A stretch of 64,000 nt of DNA from contig NZ_JAEHFY010000001.1 in the NCBI RefSeq assembly GCF_016623585.1, positions 245,098 to 309,097 on the forward strand. Reading direction: 5' to 3'. This DNA is from Pedobacter segetis. Its GTDB lineage: Bacteria; Bacteroidota; Bacteroidia; Sphingobacteriales; Sphingobacteriaceae. Below, in pieces: positions 1 through 8,401 of the stretch. Position 1 is the stretch's first letter, and each line of letters starts with the position of its first letter. The notes beneath the pieces are model-generated. The model was given only the letters and a program-made list of their open reading frames with translations, did not search any database and was not told where the DNA came from. Made by a program: the position numbers and the translations under genes.

Positions 1-407
1 TGCAATAATATTTTGTGTGTTTGTTTAATTAAGCGAGAAGAAAAAGGTAAAGAGTGAAGCAATTTTACTGCCTCATTCATGGCGCTGATATAGTTTTGTA
101 CCTCTTCCCAATCGTCTCTCTTTTCTATTCCTATTTCTTCTTTCCTCAAAAAAGCTTCCTCCATATTGGTTTGAGTTCCTTCTATTTTTGATGATTGCGT
201 AGCTTCTTTGGCAATATGCATCCTGATATATAAATCGATGTTTACATAATTAGAATACATATCCAACCTACCCAATTGCCTATCCGCTTTGCTCAACATC
301 TGAATAATTTCCATATTATCCAATTGCCAACTCCTATTGATTTCGCTTGGCTGAAAGCTTTTGTAATAACCTTGATTAAGGTACTCGCCTGATTTATAAT
401 TGTTCAT
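1..407 (-). CDS. Fic family protein, N-terminal part (runs off window)
   Basis: An open minus-strand frame starts with ATG at 407 and stays open to base 1, giving about 135 residues (starts MNNYKSGEYLNQGYY). It carries the typical Fic_N segment: a helical region ending in SSKIEGTQT, followed by an acidic helical stretch. The catalytic HxFx(D/E)GNGR loop would lie beyond the left edge, so activity (AMPylation of a target protein) cannot be judged. Many Fic proteins of this layout carry a C-terminal winged helix; that part is not visible either. The gene is preceded by iterated 41-bp repeats that could be its operator. The family call rests on the SSxIEGT motif and on the flow of the N-terminal domain; it could be a domesticated Fic with a chromosomal role rather than a toxin. 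Confidence 0.8.
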   Translation of the reverse strand, partial: MNNYKSGEYLNQGYYKSFQPSEINRSWQLDNMEIIQMLSKADRQLGRLDMYSNYVNIDLYIRMHIAKEATQSSKIEGTQTNMEEAFLRKEEIGIEKRDDWEEVQNYISAMNEAVKLLHSLPFSSRLIKQTHKILL

Positions 408-420
408 TTTATTTAGAAAA

Positions 421-512
421 CTTAAATAAAGATAACCTTATTTAAGAAAAACAGCAAAAAACTTAAATAAGGAATTTATTATTTAAGAAAAACAGCAAAA
501 AACTTAAATAAG
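421..512. repeat. 41-bp tandem repeat with palindromic half-sites upstream of fic
   Basis: CTTAAATAA recurs at 421, 462 and 503, exactly 41 bases apart. The inverse half-site TTATTTAAG recurs at 438 and 479, also 41 apart. Two full units and the start of a third are present, and the second half of each unit (AAGAAAAACAGCAAAAAA) is identical in both copies. The array lies 14 to 105 bases upstream of the fic start codon. The regular spacing of about four helical turns and the palindromic sites look like an operator array for cooperative repressor binding. Confidence 0.75.
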
Positions 513-597
513 ACAGGAAGTATTATTATAACAATACATCTATAGCATTGCATTAGGGGGGGGAAATAAAGAATTGTGAAAATTTTAATATCCTAAC

Positions 598-640
598 AAA
601 AAAGCCTCACAAAGACCTAGGTCTTTGCGAGGCTTTTTTA
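598..640 (-). terminator. Intrinsic terminator after the lipoprotein gene
   Basis: A long inverted repeat (AAAAAAGCCTC / GAGGCTTTTTT with inner CAAAGACC / GGTCTTTG) sits just downstream of the minus-strand gene that ends at 655. Runs of T flank the stem on either strand, so it could work in both directions. It insulates fic from the lipoprotein gene. An eight-G run (556-563) lies between this terminator and the fic repeat array. Confidence 0.85.
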
Positions 641-654
641 GCGAACTCTAACCG

Positions 655-1464
655 TTACTGTTTTAAGGTAACGGTTCTTTCTACCATTGTATTGTCTCCG
701 CTAACATCTTTTCCGTTAGCATCTTGTAATTGAATCTTTAATTTTAACTCGCCCATTGGTGCGTTTTTGATAAAATATGGTTGCCATTTATCAACTGTAA
801 AAGTGGTATCCCCAACATCAACTTTAACTTTATAGCCATCAGAGGCTAAAGTTGCATTTTTAACATAAAAATCTAACAATAAATTTTGGGTGTCTTTACC
901 GGCATATTCTCCTTTAGGTCTGCTGTAAAATAGCATCGGGGCCTTAGATTCTTCTAATTTTACATAATTTCCCTTTTCATCAATTTTAAAATGAACCAGC
1001 ACAGCGGCGTTGGGAGATTTAACCGATAAATGATAAGATCGGGAAAGGAAACACAATAAATAATGTTCAGAATTTAAAGGTAGGGTAACCGTGTTTTCTG
1101 GTTTGTACAGAGCTTGGTAGGGCTTATTGTCCATAATAAAATGGATGTGCTGGCCTTTATCAGAATTAGCGCACTCACCAGAATTCATATCCATGGTCTG
1201 TTTAGTAAGTTCGTAATTGGCCACATCAAAATTGATCATCATTTTGGCAGAATCTGTACCCACCATTTCAGTTGATACATCTTTAACCGTTAATTTGGCC
1301 GTAGGGAAATCATCGGCTTCGGCCAATGGTGCAATGCTCATTTTTTTGTTAATGGTGCTATCAGCGTTGCTATCGGCGGTTTTGGTATTCTGGTTACAAG
1401 CGCCTAGGCTTGCTAAGGCAATTAAGCCAGAAAAAACTAAAGGGTAAGAAAATTTTAATTTCAT
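655..1464 (-). CDS. Putative lipoprotein of unknown function
   Basis: 269 residues with a lipoprotein signal peptide: MKLKF, a hydrophobic core, then lipobox LGAC with Cys at about residue 23, so the mature protein is membrane anchored in the periplasm or outer membrane. The rest is soluble and beta-rich, with a conserved-looking block around residues 104-117 (KGQHIHFIMDNKPY) and a second around 180-190 (LFYSRPKGEY). I recall similar Sphingobacteriaceae proteins labelled phosphopeptide-binding protein, but I see no FHA or other known binding motif and do not assert that role. It is a single-gene unit with its own terminator at 598-640; the neighbouring mqn genes start about 100 bases upstream and run in the same direction. 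Confidence 0.75.
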   Translation of the reverse strand: MKLKFSYPLVFSGLIALASLGACNQNTKTADSNADSTINKKMSIAPLAEADDFPTAKLTVKDVSTEMVGTDSAKMMINFDVANYELTKQTMDMNSGECANSDKGQHIHFIMDNKPYQALYKPENTVTLPLNSEHYLLCFLSRSYHLSVKSPNAAVLVHFKIDEKGNYVKLEESKAPMLFYSRPKGEYAGKDTQNLLLDFYVKNATLASDGYKVKVDVGDTTFTVDKWQPYFIKNAPMGELKLKIQLQDANGKDVSGDNTMVERTVTLKQ

Positions 1465-1565
1465 GATTTTTAATGTTTTGTGTAAAATTTAAAAGCTAAT
1501 TTATCTATTATCAATAAATAATTTTGATCTCTATTTTTTCCTCACAAATAATGCCATCTAATTAT

Positions 1566-2390
1566 TTAGAGAAACAAATTTTTATTTACTTGGGGGATAA
1601 TGCTGTTTTCTTGGGCTTGATCAAACAAAGTTTCCACTGCTTTTTTACCATCGGCACCTAAGCCAATGGAATATTTGTTAACATATAGATCTATGTGTTT
1701 GTACATTACGCTTTCTTCCATTTCTTGTGCATGGGATTTTATAAATGGCAAGGCCGATTTTGGATTGGCAAAAGCATATTCTACAGATTCCCTGATCAGC
1801 TGGTTTACCGTTTTTTTAATGGCTAAAGGTAAGTCCCTTTTAATTACGATACCCCCCAAGGGAATGGCGCAATTATTTTTTTCTTCCCAAAATTGCCCTA
1901 GGTCTTTCACTTTTTTTAAGCCTTTATCTTGGTAGGTAAACCTATTTTCATGGATGATCAAACCCAAATCTATTTCCCCATCAATCAGCATTTGTTCAAT
2001 ATCAGAAAAAACCATTTCTACCTTATTTTTTAGATGGGGATAGGCCAAGCCCAACAGAAAATTTGCAGTGGTAAACTTGCCGGGAATCCCAACTTTTAAA
2101 TTTGGATCGCTTAGGTCTTGGTCTGTTTTACAGATCAGCATTGGGCCAACGCCAAAACCCAAGGCACTACCGGCATCTAAAAGCACATAATTATTAGTGC
2201 AATAAGCATAGGCATGGTAGCTTAGTTTTGTAATGTCTAAAACGGCACCAAATGCTTTTTGGTTGAGCGTTTCTACATCATCAAAAACAACTTCAAACGC
2301 TAGGCCTTGCGTATCTATTTTATTGTGGATGAGCGCATCGAAAATAAATGTATCGTTTGGGCAAGGAGAAAAACCTAAGGAAAGCTTCAT
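1566..2390 (-). CDS. mqnD: 1,4-dihydroxy-6-naphthoate synthase (menaquinone, futalosine pathway)
   Basis: 274 residues, the usual size for MqnD. The N-terminus carries the family hallmark SPCPNDTFIFDAL (residues 8-20), followed by a substrate-binding-protein fold with GVGPMLICK near residue 81. MqnD cleaves cyclic dehypoxanthine futalosine to 1,4-dihydroxy-6-naphthoate, a late step in making the menaquinone ring. It begins two bases from the stop of mqnB, so both are surely one transcript. Menaquinone is the expected electron donor for the cytochrome b/Rieske complex encoded just upstream. Other mqn genes (mqnA, mqnC) are not in the window. Confidence 0.92.
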   Translation of the reverse strand: MKLSLGFSPCPNDTFIFDALIHNKIDTQGLAFEVVFDDVETLNQKAFGAVLDITKLSYHAYAYCTNNYVLLDAGSALGFGVGPMLICKTDQDLSDPNLKVGIPGKFTTANFLLGLAYPHLKNKVEMVFSDIEQMLIDGEIDLGLIIHENRFTYQDKGLKKVKDLGQFWEEKNNCAIPLGGIVIKRDLPLAIKKTVNQLIRESVEYAFANPKSALPFIKSHAQEMEESVMYKHIDLYVNKYSIGLGADGKKAVETLFDQAQENSIIPQVNKNLFL

Positions 2391-2391
2391 T

Positions 2392-3033
2392 TCAAATATA
2401 TTTTAAGCTGTTGATCAGCCAATCATTTAAGTTTTTAACAGCTAAACCCAAGTTCCAGTTTTCACGATTTCTCTTTTCTACGTAATTTGATATTGATCTT
2501 ATCTGTAAAGCCTCTACTTGTGCTTCTTCGCAGGCATAGAAAAACGCTGCGCCTTCCATGGTTTCTATGGTTGGGTTTACCCTTTCCCTTATCTGTACAA
2601 TGCTATCTTCATTGCCGTGAACGGTGTTTACGGTAATTGCGGTTACTTTTCTAAAACCCTCTCTTAAGATTATTTTTTCTGATGCCCTAAATTCTACATT
2701 TCCCATTTCTAGTTCTTCTAAAGAAATAAATTCCTCATCGTCTTCTGCGCCCAGTTCTGATAAAATATCTTCCCTAACCTCTACCAGCTGCCCTAGTTTT
2801 ATGTTTCTGTAAAAACTGCCGGCAATACCAACGTTTAAAGCTAAATCAAAGGTTTCTAATGCCAAAATTTTACCCAAAGCATAGGCCGTTGAAACCATTC
2901 CCACCCCAGTAATCATAATTTTTATTTGATGATTATCAATTTCTATCAATTCATCGGTATTAAATTTTGGAGCATACTTTTTTATAAAAGGCTCTATTTC
3001 TTGGTAAGTAGCGGCCACTAATAATATTTTCAT
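2392..3033 (-). CDS. mqnB: Futalosine hydrolase
   Basis: 213 residues of the purine nucleoside phosphorylase / MTA-SAH nucleosidase fold. It starts MKILLVAATYQEIEPF, has the glycine-rich ITGVGMVSTAYALG (residues 41-54), LNVGIAGSF (67-75) and the catalytic-region motif TMEGAAFFYAC (about 157-167). MqnB hydrolyses futalosine to dehypoxanthine futalosine and releases hypoxanthine. Its position directly before mqnD separates it from the related nucleosidases MtnN and XapA. A gap of about 240 bases without visible genes or clear signals separates it from the cytochrome b gene. Confidence 0.9.
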   Translation of the reverse strand: MKILLVAATYQEIEPFIKKYAPKFNTDELIEIDNHQIKIMITGVGMVSTAYALGKILALETFDLALNVGIAGSFYRNIKLGQLVEVREDILSELGAEDDEEFISLEELEMGNVEFRASEKIILREGFRKVTAITVNTVHGNEDSIVQIRERVNPTIETMEGAAFFYACEEAQVEALQIRSISNYVEKRNRENWNLGLAVKNLNDWLINSLKYI

Positions 3034-3270
3034 TGATTTTTCTTTTTCTTGATTTTTTGGGTTAGTGATAAAATCTGATTTTTTTTTATTACCGGGGCTT
3101 TATTGCCACTAGCTGAACCGAAGCCACCGATGAAGGATTGTGTAAAAAAGGGATACCCATCATTTGGTAGCGTTTGAATTAAAGTAATAAAACGTACAAA
3201 TCATTATTAACCATTTAAAACAAAATTTTGATCATCCCCTTCCTTAAATCTTAGGGGTTTACCGTTACCA

Positions 3271-4659
3271 TCAACGCAATGCCGCCAAATAATTTACCAA
3301 TTGGTTTAACTCATCTTTGGTTAAAATGGAACCATAAGCGGGCATATTTTTATTGCCATTGATGATTTGTACTTTAAGCTGGTTTTTATCCCATGTTCTA
3401 CCGATCAATGTTAGATCTGGGCCCTTCATCCCGCCATGCCCTTTTATTTGATGGCAATATTGGCAACCTTTTTTATAAAACAAAACCATTCCTTTTTCCA
3501 TATCGGGGTTGTTGGTTTTTATTTGCTTGTAAATGGGTTTAGTATCAAACTTTGGCGACCAAGGTGCTTTTAAACCAATGTACAGGAGCGAAAAAACGAA
3601 GATCAAAACCAAGAATGTCCCAAAAACAGCCCAAGGCCTTCTCAACGGGCTACGTTCCCCGCTGTTTGATAAAAAGGGTAAAGCAAGCAATGCGAAAATA
3701 GTAACTAAAGGGCCAATCACAATTATATACGATTCTATTTTCGGGGGCATTAAAGCAAAAAGGGCAAAAATAGGAATCATGTACCAATCTGGTGATGGTG
3801 TGGTGGTGATAATAGATGGGTCTGGCGGTTGTGTTAATTTTGGTGCGCCAAAAAATATGGCCAAGCCCACAATACAGATTACTACAACTGCACCAAAAAG
3901 CGCATCTCGCCATGCGGCATTTGGCCAAAATGGAACACCTTTTTTAGCCAATAAATGTTGGTACCATTTTCTGTAAGTTTTAGGATCTACCAACCTGCCA
4001 GGTTTTGGTGGCTCAGAAATACCGTTTCTAAAAACCAAGAATAAATGAAAACCAACCAAAATAAACATCATTGCGGGAATGATAAAAACATGGTAAGAGA
4101 AAAACCGATTTAAAGTATGTTCTCCAATCGCTTGTCCTCCCAAAAGAACATCGGCAATGTATGTTCCAATAATAGGAACCCTGCTCAACTGTTCTGCGGC
4201 AACCACAGAAGACCAAACACCGTTAGCGTCCCATCGCAAAAGTTGGCCGGTAAATCCCATGGCAATGGTTAAAAACAAAAGGATAACCCCGCTTATCCAA
4301 TTCATCTCCCTCGGGAATTTATAAGATGCGGTAATATAAACCCTGATCATGTGGATACCCACAAAAAGTATCATCCCAGAAGCACCAAAATAGTGTATGC
4401 CACGCAAAACGTTACCTAAGAACGCTTGGTTGGTAATATATTCTAAAGAATGATAAGCATTTTGTGAAGAAGGCTGGTACAATAAGCTTAACCCTATGCC
4501 GGTAGCAACCTGTAATATGAAACAGAACAAGGTTGCGCTCCCAAACACATAACTCCATTTGCTAGCAGGCGGCACTAAATGCTTCGCCAAAGGCATAATT
4601 GTTTCTGAAATACCAGAGCGATCATCAATCCAATTCCATATTTTTTTAAAAAAGCCCAT
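3271..4659 (-). CDS. Cytochrome b of bc-type complex with fused C-terminal cytochrome c domain
   Basis: 462 residues. Residues 1-380 form cytochrome b with about eight membrane spans. Heme b ligand pairs are visible as IHYFGASGMILFVGIH (His spaced 14) and SYHVFIIPAMMFILVGFH (His spaced 15), and the quinol-site motif is PDWY rather than PEWY. The C-terminal 75 residues are a class I cytochrome c domain with CQYCH at 399-403 and a candidate Met ligand at 439 (NMPAYG). This b-c fusion removes the need for a separate cytochrome c1. The gene follows the Rieske gene by one base and ends the respiratory operon. The product should oxidise menaquinol in the inner membrane and hand electrons to the caa3 oxidase. 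The long second His spacing and PDWY suggest the b6/menaquinol type. Confidence 0.93.
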   Translation of the reverse strand: MGFFKKIWNWIDDRSGISETIMPLAKHLVPPASKWSYVFGSATLFCFILQVATGIGLSLLYQPSSQNAYHSLEYITNQAFLGNVLRGIHYFGASGMILFVGIHMIRVYITASYKFPREMNWISGVILLFLTIAMGFTGQLLRWDANGVWSSVVAAEQLSRVPIIGTYIADVLLGGQAIGEHTLNRFFSYHVFIIPAMMFILVGFHLFLVFRNGISEPPKPGRLVDPKTYRKWYQHLLAKKGVPFWPNAAWRDALFGAVVVICIVGLAIFFGAPKLTQPPDPSIITTTPSPDWYMIPIFALFALMPPKIESYIIVIGPLVTIFALLALPFLSNSGERSPLRRPWAVFGTFLVLIFVFSLLYIGLKAPWSPKFDTKPIYKQIKTNNPDMEKGMVLFYKKGCQYCHQIKGHGGMKGPDLTLIGRTWDKNQLKVQIINGNKNMPAYGSILTKDELNQLVNYLAALR

Positions 4660-4660
4660 A

Positions 4661-5170
4661 TTATGCGGTGATTTTAGTTAGTGGGATAGGGGCGGTTTTA
4701 ACTTCTACATTACCTTTATTTACCCTCACACTATATTGGGTTAAGCTTTTTGGAGGCGGACCGGCGGCTACGGTACCATCTTTATAATAAACCCCGCCAT
4801 GGCATGGGCACATAAAAAGCTCCGCATCTTTTTCCCACCTTACTGGGCAACCCAGATGCGTACAGTTGGCAGAAAAGCATTCAAACTCTCCGTTTTCTTT
4901 ATGGCGCAGCCAACCTGCTGATTTTGCACTAACTCCCGCCCAGGCATCTTCCTCTGCATTTCTAAATTTTATTAATTGGGTTTCTCCTTTGGCAAAGTCT
5001 GTAAGTTTACCAACCACACGCCATTTTTGTTCTCCTTTTTTAATGAGCGGCTGAAATAAAGCTCCTAAAATTGGGATACCCGCTAACAATGCGGCAATTC
5101 CTCCTAATCCTAAACTAAATTTCATTAAAAAGTTGCGCCTAGATTCGCTAATTTCTTTCTCTTGCTTCAT
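4661..5170 (-). CDS. Rieske [2Fe-2S] iron-sulfur protein
   Basis: 169 residues. Both cluster motifs are intact: CTHLGC at about 103-108 (Cys103, His105) and CPCHGG at about 121-126 (Cys121, His124), with the disulfide cysteines at 108 and 123. The N-terminus has ESRRNFLMKF followed by a hydrophobic segment, a twin-arginine signal anchor as usual for Rieske proteins exported folded. GPPPKSL follows the second motif as in the family. It overlaps the preceding small membrane-protein gene by 23 bases and is followed at once by cytochrome b, so the bc-complex genes are translationally linked to the oxidase genes. Confidence 0.93.
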   Translation of the reverse strand: MKQEKEISESRRNFLMKFSLGLGGIAALLAGIPILGALFQPLIKKGEQKWRVVGKLTDFAKGETQLIKFRNAEEDAWAGVSAKSAGWLRHKENGEFECFSANCTHLGCPVRWEKDAELFMCPCHGGVYYKDGTVAAGPPPKSLTQYSVRVNKGNVEVKTAPIPLTKITA

Positions 5171-5375
5171 TTCTTAAAATATTAATCCACATAAATAAAG
5201 AATATACCAATACTACAAAACCCGCAATAGATATTAGCCAGCTGGTTACAATTCCCCACATTAAAAAGGTTAAGCCCAAAGCAAAGAAAAATGGCCAATA
5301 TGTAGGTTTTGGTAATTTCTTAGGCTTTGCAAAATTGCCTTTTTCAATTTCTATTTGATCATGATGTTCTTTCAT
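5148..5375 (-). CDS. Small membrane subunit of caa3 oxidase (CtaF/subunit IV-like)
   Basis: 75 residues with a charged N-terminal arm (MKEHHDQIEIEKGNF) and two closely spaced membrane helices (about 27-45 and 47-66). Its place between ctaG and the Rieske gene, start overlapping the ctaG stop by four bases, and size fit a subunit IV-like accessory protein of a heme-copper oxidase. No sequence motif proves this; the call is from topology and context. Its 3' end overlaps the Rieske start by 23 bases, which argues that it is a real translated gene. Confidence 0.65.
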   Translation of the reverse strand: MKEHHDQIEIEKGNFAKPKKLPKPTYWPFFFALGLTFLMWGIVTSWLISIAGFVVLVYSLFMWINILRNEARERN

Positions 5376-6196
5376 GAATATCTCCTTTCCAACTTGTTAT
5401 TTTCTATAACGATAGGTTTTTCTTTGGCGTTGATGTATTTAAAAAACAGCATCATGCAGCCGCTCAAGTAAATAAAACAGCAAGGCACCCACATCATTAA
5501 ACCTGCCATTTGTTGATCCATTGCCCTATCAATTCCCCAATTATGTTTAATGGTAGAAGCAAAGCCAAAAGTATCTGCCATAAAATAATGATGGTACAGC
5601 GTAGGGGGGGCAAATGTGAGAAATAAGCCCAATATTGAACAACCCACACAGGCAGAAGCTAGATAAACCAGGCCAACCAAAGGATGCGCCCTTAATTCTT
5701 TATGTGGGCCTAAAATGGGCCAAGCGAAAAATATACCCGCCAAAAGTAAGGTTAACATGTGTAAAAACGCCAGTGGATAAAAGCCGAATAAACTTTGGCT
5801 TTTTGGAAAAGCGGCATCAAATATTTTTGGAATGTGCCAAAACCACATTAAACCAATACCTGCCAACCAGCCCATCCATGGGTAATTAAAAAAGAATACG
5901 GAGGTTTTTTTGATAGATGTATTGGGCGTTTCTTTCGGGATACCCATCAAAATGAAAGGCCCACAAATTAAAAGCAGCAAAATGTGCATTACCATATAAG
6001 CACTTAATAAATAGTGCATCCCAATAAAATGCAGTGGCGATAAACTTAAAACCAGCATTAAAAAGCAGCCAAAAAAATAAAAAGCAGCCCCCATTTTTAG
6101 TTTTCCTTTGGTAAGATAAAAGTAAAAAGTAATTAATAATATAAAGAGTAGGCTTGCGCCGAGGTTAAATTTCCATTGTGAAAATATGGTTTCCAT
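5372..6196 (-). CDS. ctaG: Cytochrome c oxidase assembly factor, CtaG family
   Basis: Chosen start is ATG at 6196 (METIFSQWKF), two bases after the ctaE stop; a longer in-frame start at 6271 would overlap ctaE by 73 bases and add a non-family-like leader. The 274-residue product has about seven membrane helices and family features: HILLLLICGPFILMGIP, a WFWHIPKIFDAAF loop with His near the membrane face, and YHHYF near residue 208. caa3-type CtaG proteins help insert copper into subunit I or II. It lies inside the oxidase operon between subunit III and the small subunit. This is the caa3 CtaG family (PF09678), not the unrelated Cox11/CtaG of Proteobacteria. Confidence 0.85.
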   Translation of the reverse strand: METIFSQWKFNLGASLLFILLITFYFYLTKGKLKMGAAFYFFGCFLMLVLSLSPLHFIGMHYLLSAYMVMHILLLLICGPFILMGIPKETPNTSIKKTSVFFFNYPWMGWLAGIGLMWFWHIPKIFDAAFPKSQSLFGFYPLAFLHMLTLLLAGIFFAWPILGPHKELRAHPLVGLVYLASACVGCSILGLFLTFAPPTLYHHYFMADTFGFASTIKHNWGIDRAMDQQMAGLMMWVPCCFIYLSGCMMLFFKYINAKEKPIVIENNKLERRYS

Positions 6197-6198
6197 AG

Positions 6199-6753
6199 CT
6201 ATTTTAATAAATAAGGTAAAACATAAACCAATGTAAACACCAAGATCCAAACGATATCTACAAAATGCCAATACATCCCGATACTGCTCAAAGCGGTAGA
6301 ATTGGGTCGGTCAAAATCGCCCGCAAGGGTTAAAATAAAAACAATGATCAACAATATTAACCCGATGATGACATGGAAAGCGTGAAAACCCGTTAACGTA
6401 AAAAAATTGGTGCTAAAAACATCTAAGCTGATATTAAAGTGATTATTCAATAATTTGAAATACTCTTTTGCTTGCCCAAAAAGAAAAACGCTGCCTAATA
6501 CAATGGTTGCAAAAAGCCAAATTTTTAATTTTTTTATCTTGCCTTCGCTATAATTTTTTTCTGCTTGTACCAAAGTAAAACTGCTAGAAAAAAGCAAAAC
6601 AGAAAAAATCCCGGTGCTTTTAATATCGAGATAATTAATGGATTGTTTGGTAAATCCCACGCTTAAATCAAAATAAACATAGGTAATCATCAAGGATATA
6701 AATAATATCGCTTCAGTAGCAATTACCAAACGCATCATCAATTTATTTTCCAT
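6199..6753 (-). CDS. ctaE: Cytochrome c oxidase subunit III
   Basis: 184 residues with five membrane helices, the short subunit III form common in caa3 oxidases. Family motifs are GFHAFHVIIGL (about 121-131) and the C-terminal MYWHFVDIVWILVF (about 158-171). It overlaps the 3' end of ctaD by 11 bases and is followed by ctaG after two bases. The subunit supports proton uptake and stability of the oxidase and binds no metal itself. Confidence 0.92.
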   Translation of the reverse strand: MENKLMMRLVIATEAILFISLMITYVYFDLSVGFTKQSINYLDIKSTGIFSVLLFSSSFTLVQAEKNYSEGKIKKLKIWLFATIVLGSVFLFGQAKEYFKLLNNHFNISLDVFSTNFFTLTGFHAFHVIIGLILLIIVFILTLAGDFDRPNSTALSSIGMYWHFVDIVWILVFTLVYVLPYLLK

Positions 6754-8401
6754 GTTTGTTGTTTTTGGCGTTCTCTTTCAAATCCCTAAAAGCTCGGTAA
6801 GAATATATGGGTGGTAATTCTGTAAAATTCCTGATTTTTGGCGGTGAGGATACGGTCCATTCTAGAGTATAAGCGTCCCAAGGATCGTTGCCGGCTGGTT
6901 TCCCGATTTTATAGCTTTTATGGAGGATGTAAAACAGTAGCAAAAAGGAAAGGCTCATCAAAAATCCACCAATGGTAGAAAGCATATTCATCCATGTGTA
7001 ACCCGGCAGATCAGGGTAGGTGTAAACCCTACGGGGCATCCCTTTTATCCCTAAAATATGTTGGATAAAAAATGTCATGTTAAAACCGATGACGAATAGC
7101 CAAAAGAACCATTTTCCTAATTTCTCACTTATCATTTTCCCGCTCATTTTCGGGTACCAATAAAACAAGCCCGCCATAAGGCCAAACAAACTGCCGCCCA
7201 CAAAAACATAATGTAAATGGGCCACTACAAAATAGCTATCGGTTAATTGCCAATCTATGGGCACAATGGCAAAAGCAACGCCGCTTAGGCCGCCAATGGT
7301 AAACTCTACCAAAAAAGCCATTGCAAAAAGCATTGAAGTGGTAAACCTTAAAGAACCGCCCCACATGGTGCCCAACCAATTAAAAACCTTAACGCCCGTT
7401 GGCACACCAATAAGCATACTGCTTGCAGCAAAATAACTGTAAACCGTTAGCCCTAAACCAACGGCAAACATATGATGTACCCAAACACCAAATGCCAATA
7501 AAGCAATGGCAATACCCGATCCTACAATAAAACTATAGCCAAAAATAGGTTTGCGAGAATAAACCTGAAAAACCTCGGACAATATCCCAAAAGAAGGTAG
7601 TATTAAAATATAAACCTCGGGATGCCCAAAGCTCCAAAACAAATGCTGCCAAACAATTGGCGAGCCACCGCTAGTGTTATTAAAAAAATGGGTTTGTAGT
7701 TGCCTATCTAACAAAAGCATACTTAATGCGGCGTTTAAAGGCGGGAATGCGGCAACAATCAAAAAAGAGTTGATCAAGATCATCCAAACAAAAACAGGGA
7801 GTTTTCTCAAGCTCATACCTTTTGCCCGATAATAAATAATGGTAACGATCAGATTGATTGATGTGCCAACAGTGCCTATCCCAACCAATAACAAACCGAT
7901 ACAGTAATAATCTATCCCAGAACTTTGGGAATATGCCCTTTGGTTCAGCGGAGCGTAATTGAACCAACCGGCATCGGGTGCGCCACCAGCTAAAAAGCTA
8001 AAATAGAGCAACATTCCGCCAAATAAGCCAATCCATAAGCTAAAAGCGTTCATTCTTGGGAAAGCCAAATCATTTGCACCGATCATCAAGGGCACAAAAT
8101 AGACCGAGAAGCCCAAAATAGCAGGTGTCATTACCAAAAACACCATTGTGGTGCCATGCATGGTAAAAAGCTGGTTATACATCTCTGGGCTTAAAAAATT
8201 GTTGTTTGGCACCGATAGTTGAACCCGGATGAGTAAAGCGGCAACTCCTCCTAAGAGCAGAAACAAAACCGACATTAATAGGTATAAAATCCCAATCTGT
8301 TTGTGATCAACCGTACTGATCCACTGCAAAAGACCTTGATCATTGCTGATGCTGGTGCTTGGAAGGCTTTCTTCTGGTTCTGGTACGTTAACGGTTTCCA
8401 T
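6743..8401 (-). CDS. ctaD: Cytochrome c oxidase subunit I (heme-copper oxidase)
   Basis: 552 residues with at least twelve membrane helices. Recognisable landmarks are the first heme a ligand region TMHGTTMVFLV (about 79-89), the CuB/cross-link motif WSFGHPEVYILILP (about 256-269), WVHHMFAVG (about 308-316, the two CuB histidines), and HLHYVFVGG (about 395-403) for heme a3/heme a ligation. The GHPEVYI motif with an intact Glu marks an A-type oxidase. It shares a TAATG overlap with the end of ctaC and overlaps ctaE. It reduces oxygen to water and pumps protons. Confidence 0.97.
   Translation of the reverse strand: METVNVPEPEESLPSTSISNDQGLLQWISTVDHKQIGILYLLMSVLFLLLGGVAALLIRVQLSVPNNNFLSPEMYNQLFTMHGTTMVFLVMTPAILGFSVYFVPLMIGANDLAFPRMNAFSLWIGLFGGMLLYFSFLAGGAPDAGWFNYAPLNQRAYSQSSGIDYYCIGLLLVGIGTVGTSINLIVTIIYYRAKGMSLRKLPVFVWMILINSFLIVAAFPPLNAALSMLLLDRQLQTHFFNNTSGGSPIVWQHLFWSFGHPEVYILILPSFGILSEVFQVYSRKPIFGYSFIVGSGIAIALLAFGVWVHHMFAVGLGLTVYSYFAASSMLIGVPTGVKVFNWLGTMWGGSLRFTTSMLFAMAFLVEFTIGGLSGVAFAIVPIDWQLTDSYFVVAHLHYVFVGGSLFGLMAGLFYWYPKMSGKMISEKLGKWFFWLFVIGFNMTFFIQHILGIKGMPRRVYTYPDLPGYTWMNMLSTIGGFLMSLSFLLLFYILHKSYKIGKPAGNDPWDAYTLEWTVSSPPKIRNFTELPPIYSYRAFRDLKENAKNNKHGK

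Noticed and set aside
1217..1447. Plus-strand hydrophobic frame opposite the lipoprotein gene
   Set aside because: Antisense to a lipoprotein signal region; hydrophobicity is a by-product of the complementary strand.
5372..6271. Longer ctaG start at 6271
   Set aside because: It would overlap ctaE by 73 bases and adds a leader unlike the family; ATG 6196 follows the ctaE stop by two bases.
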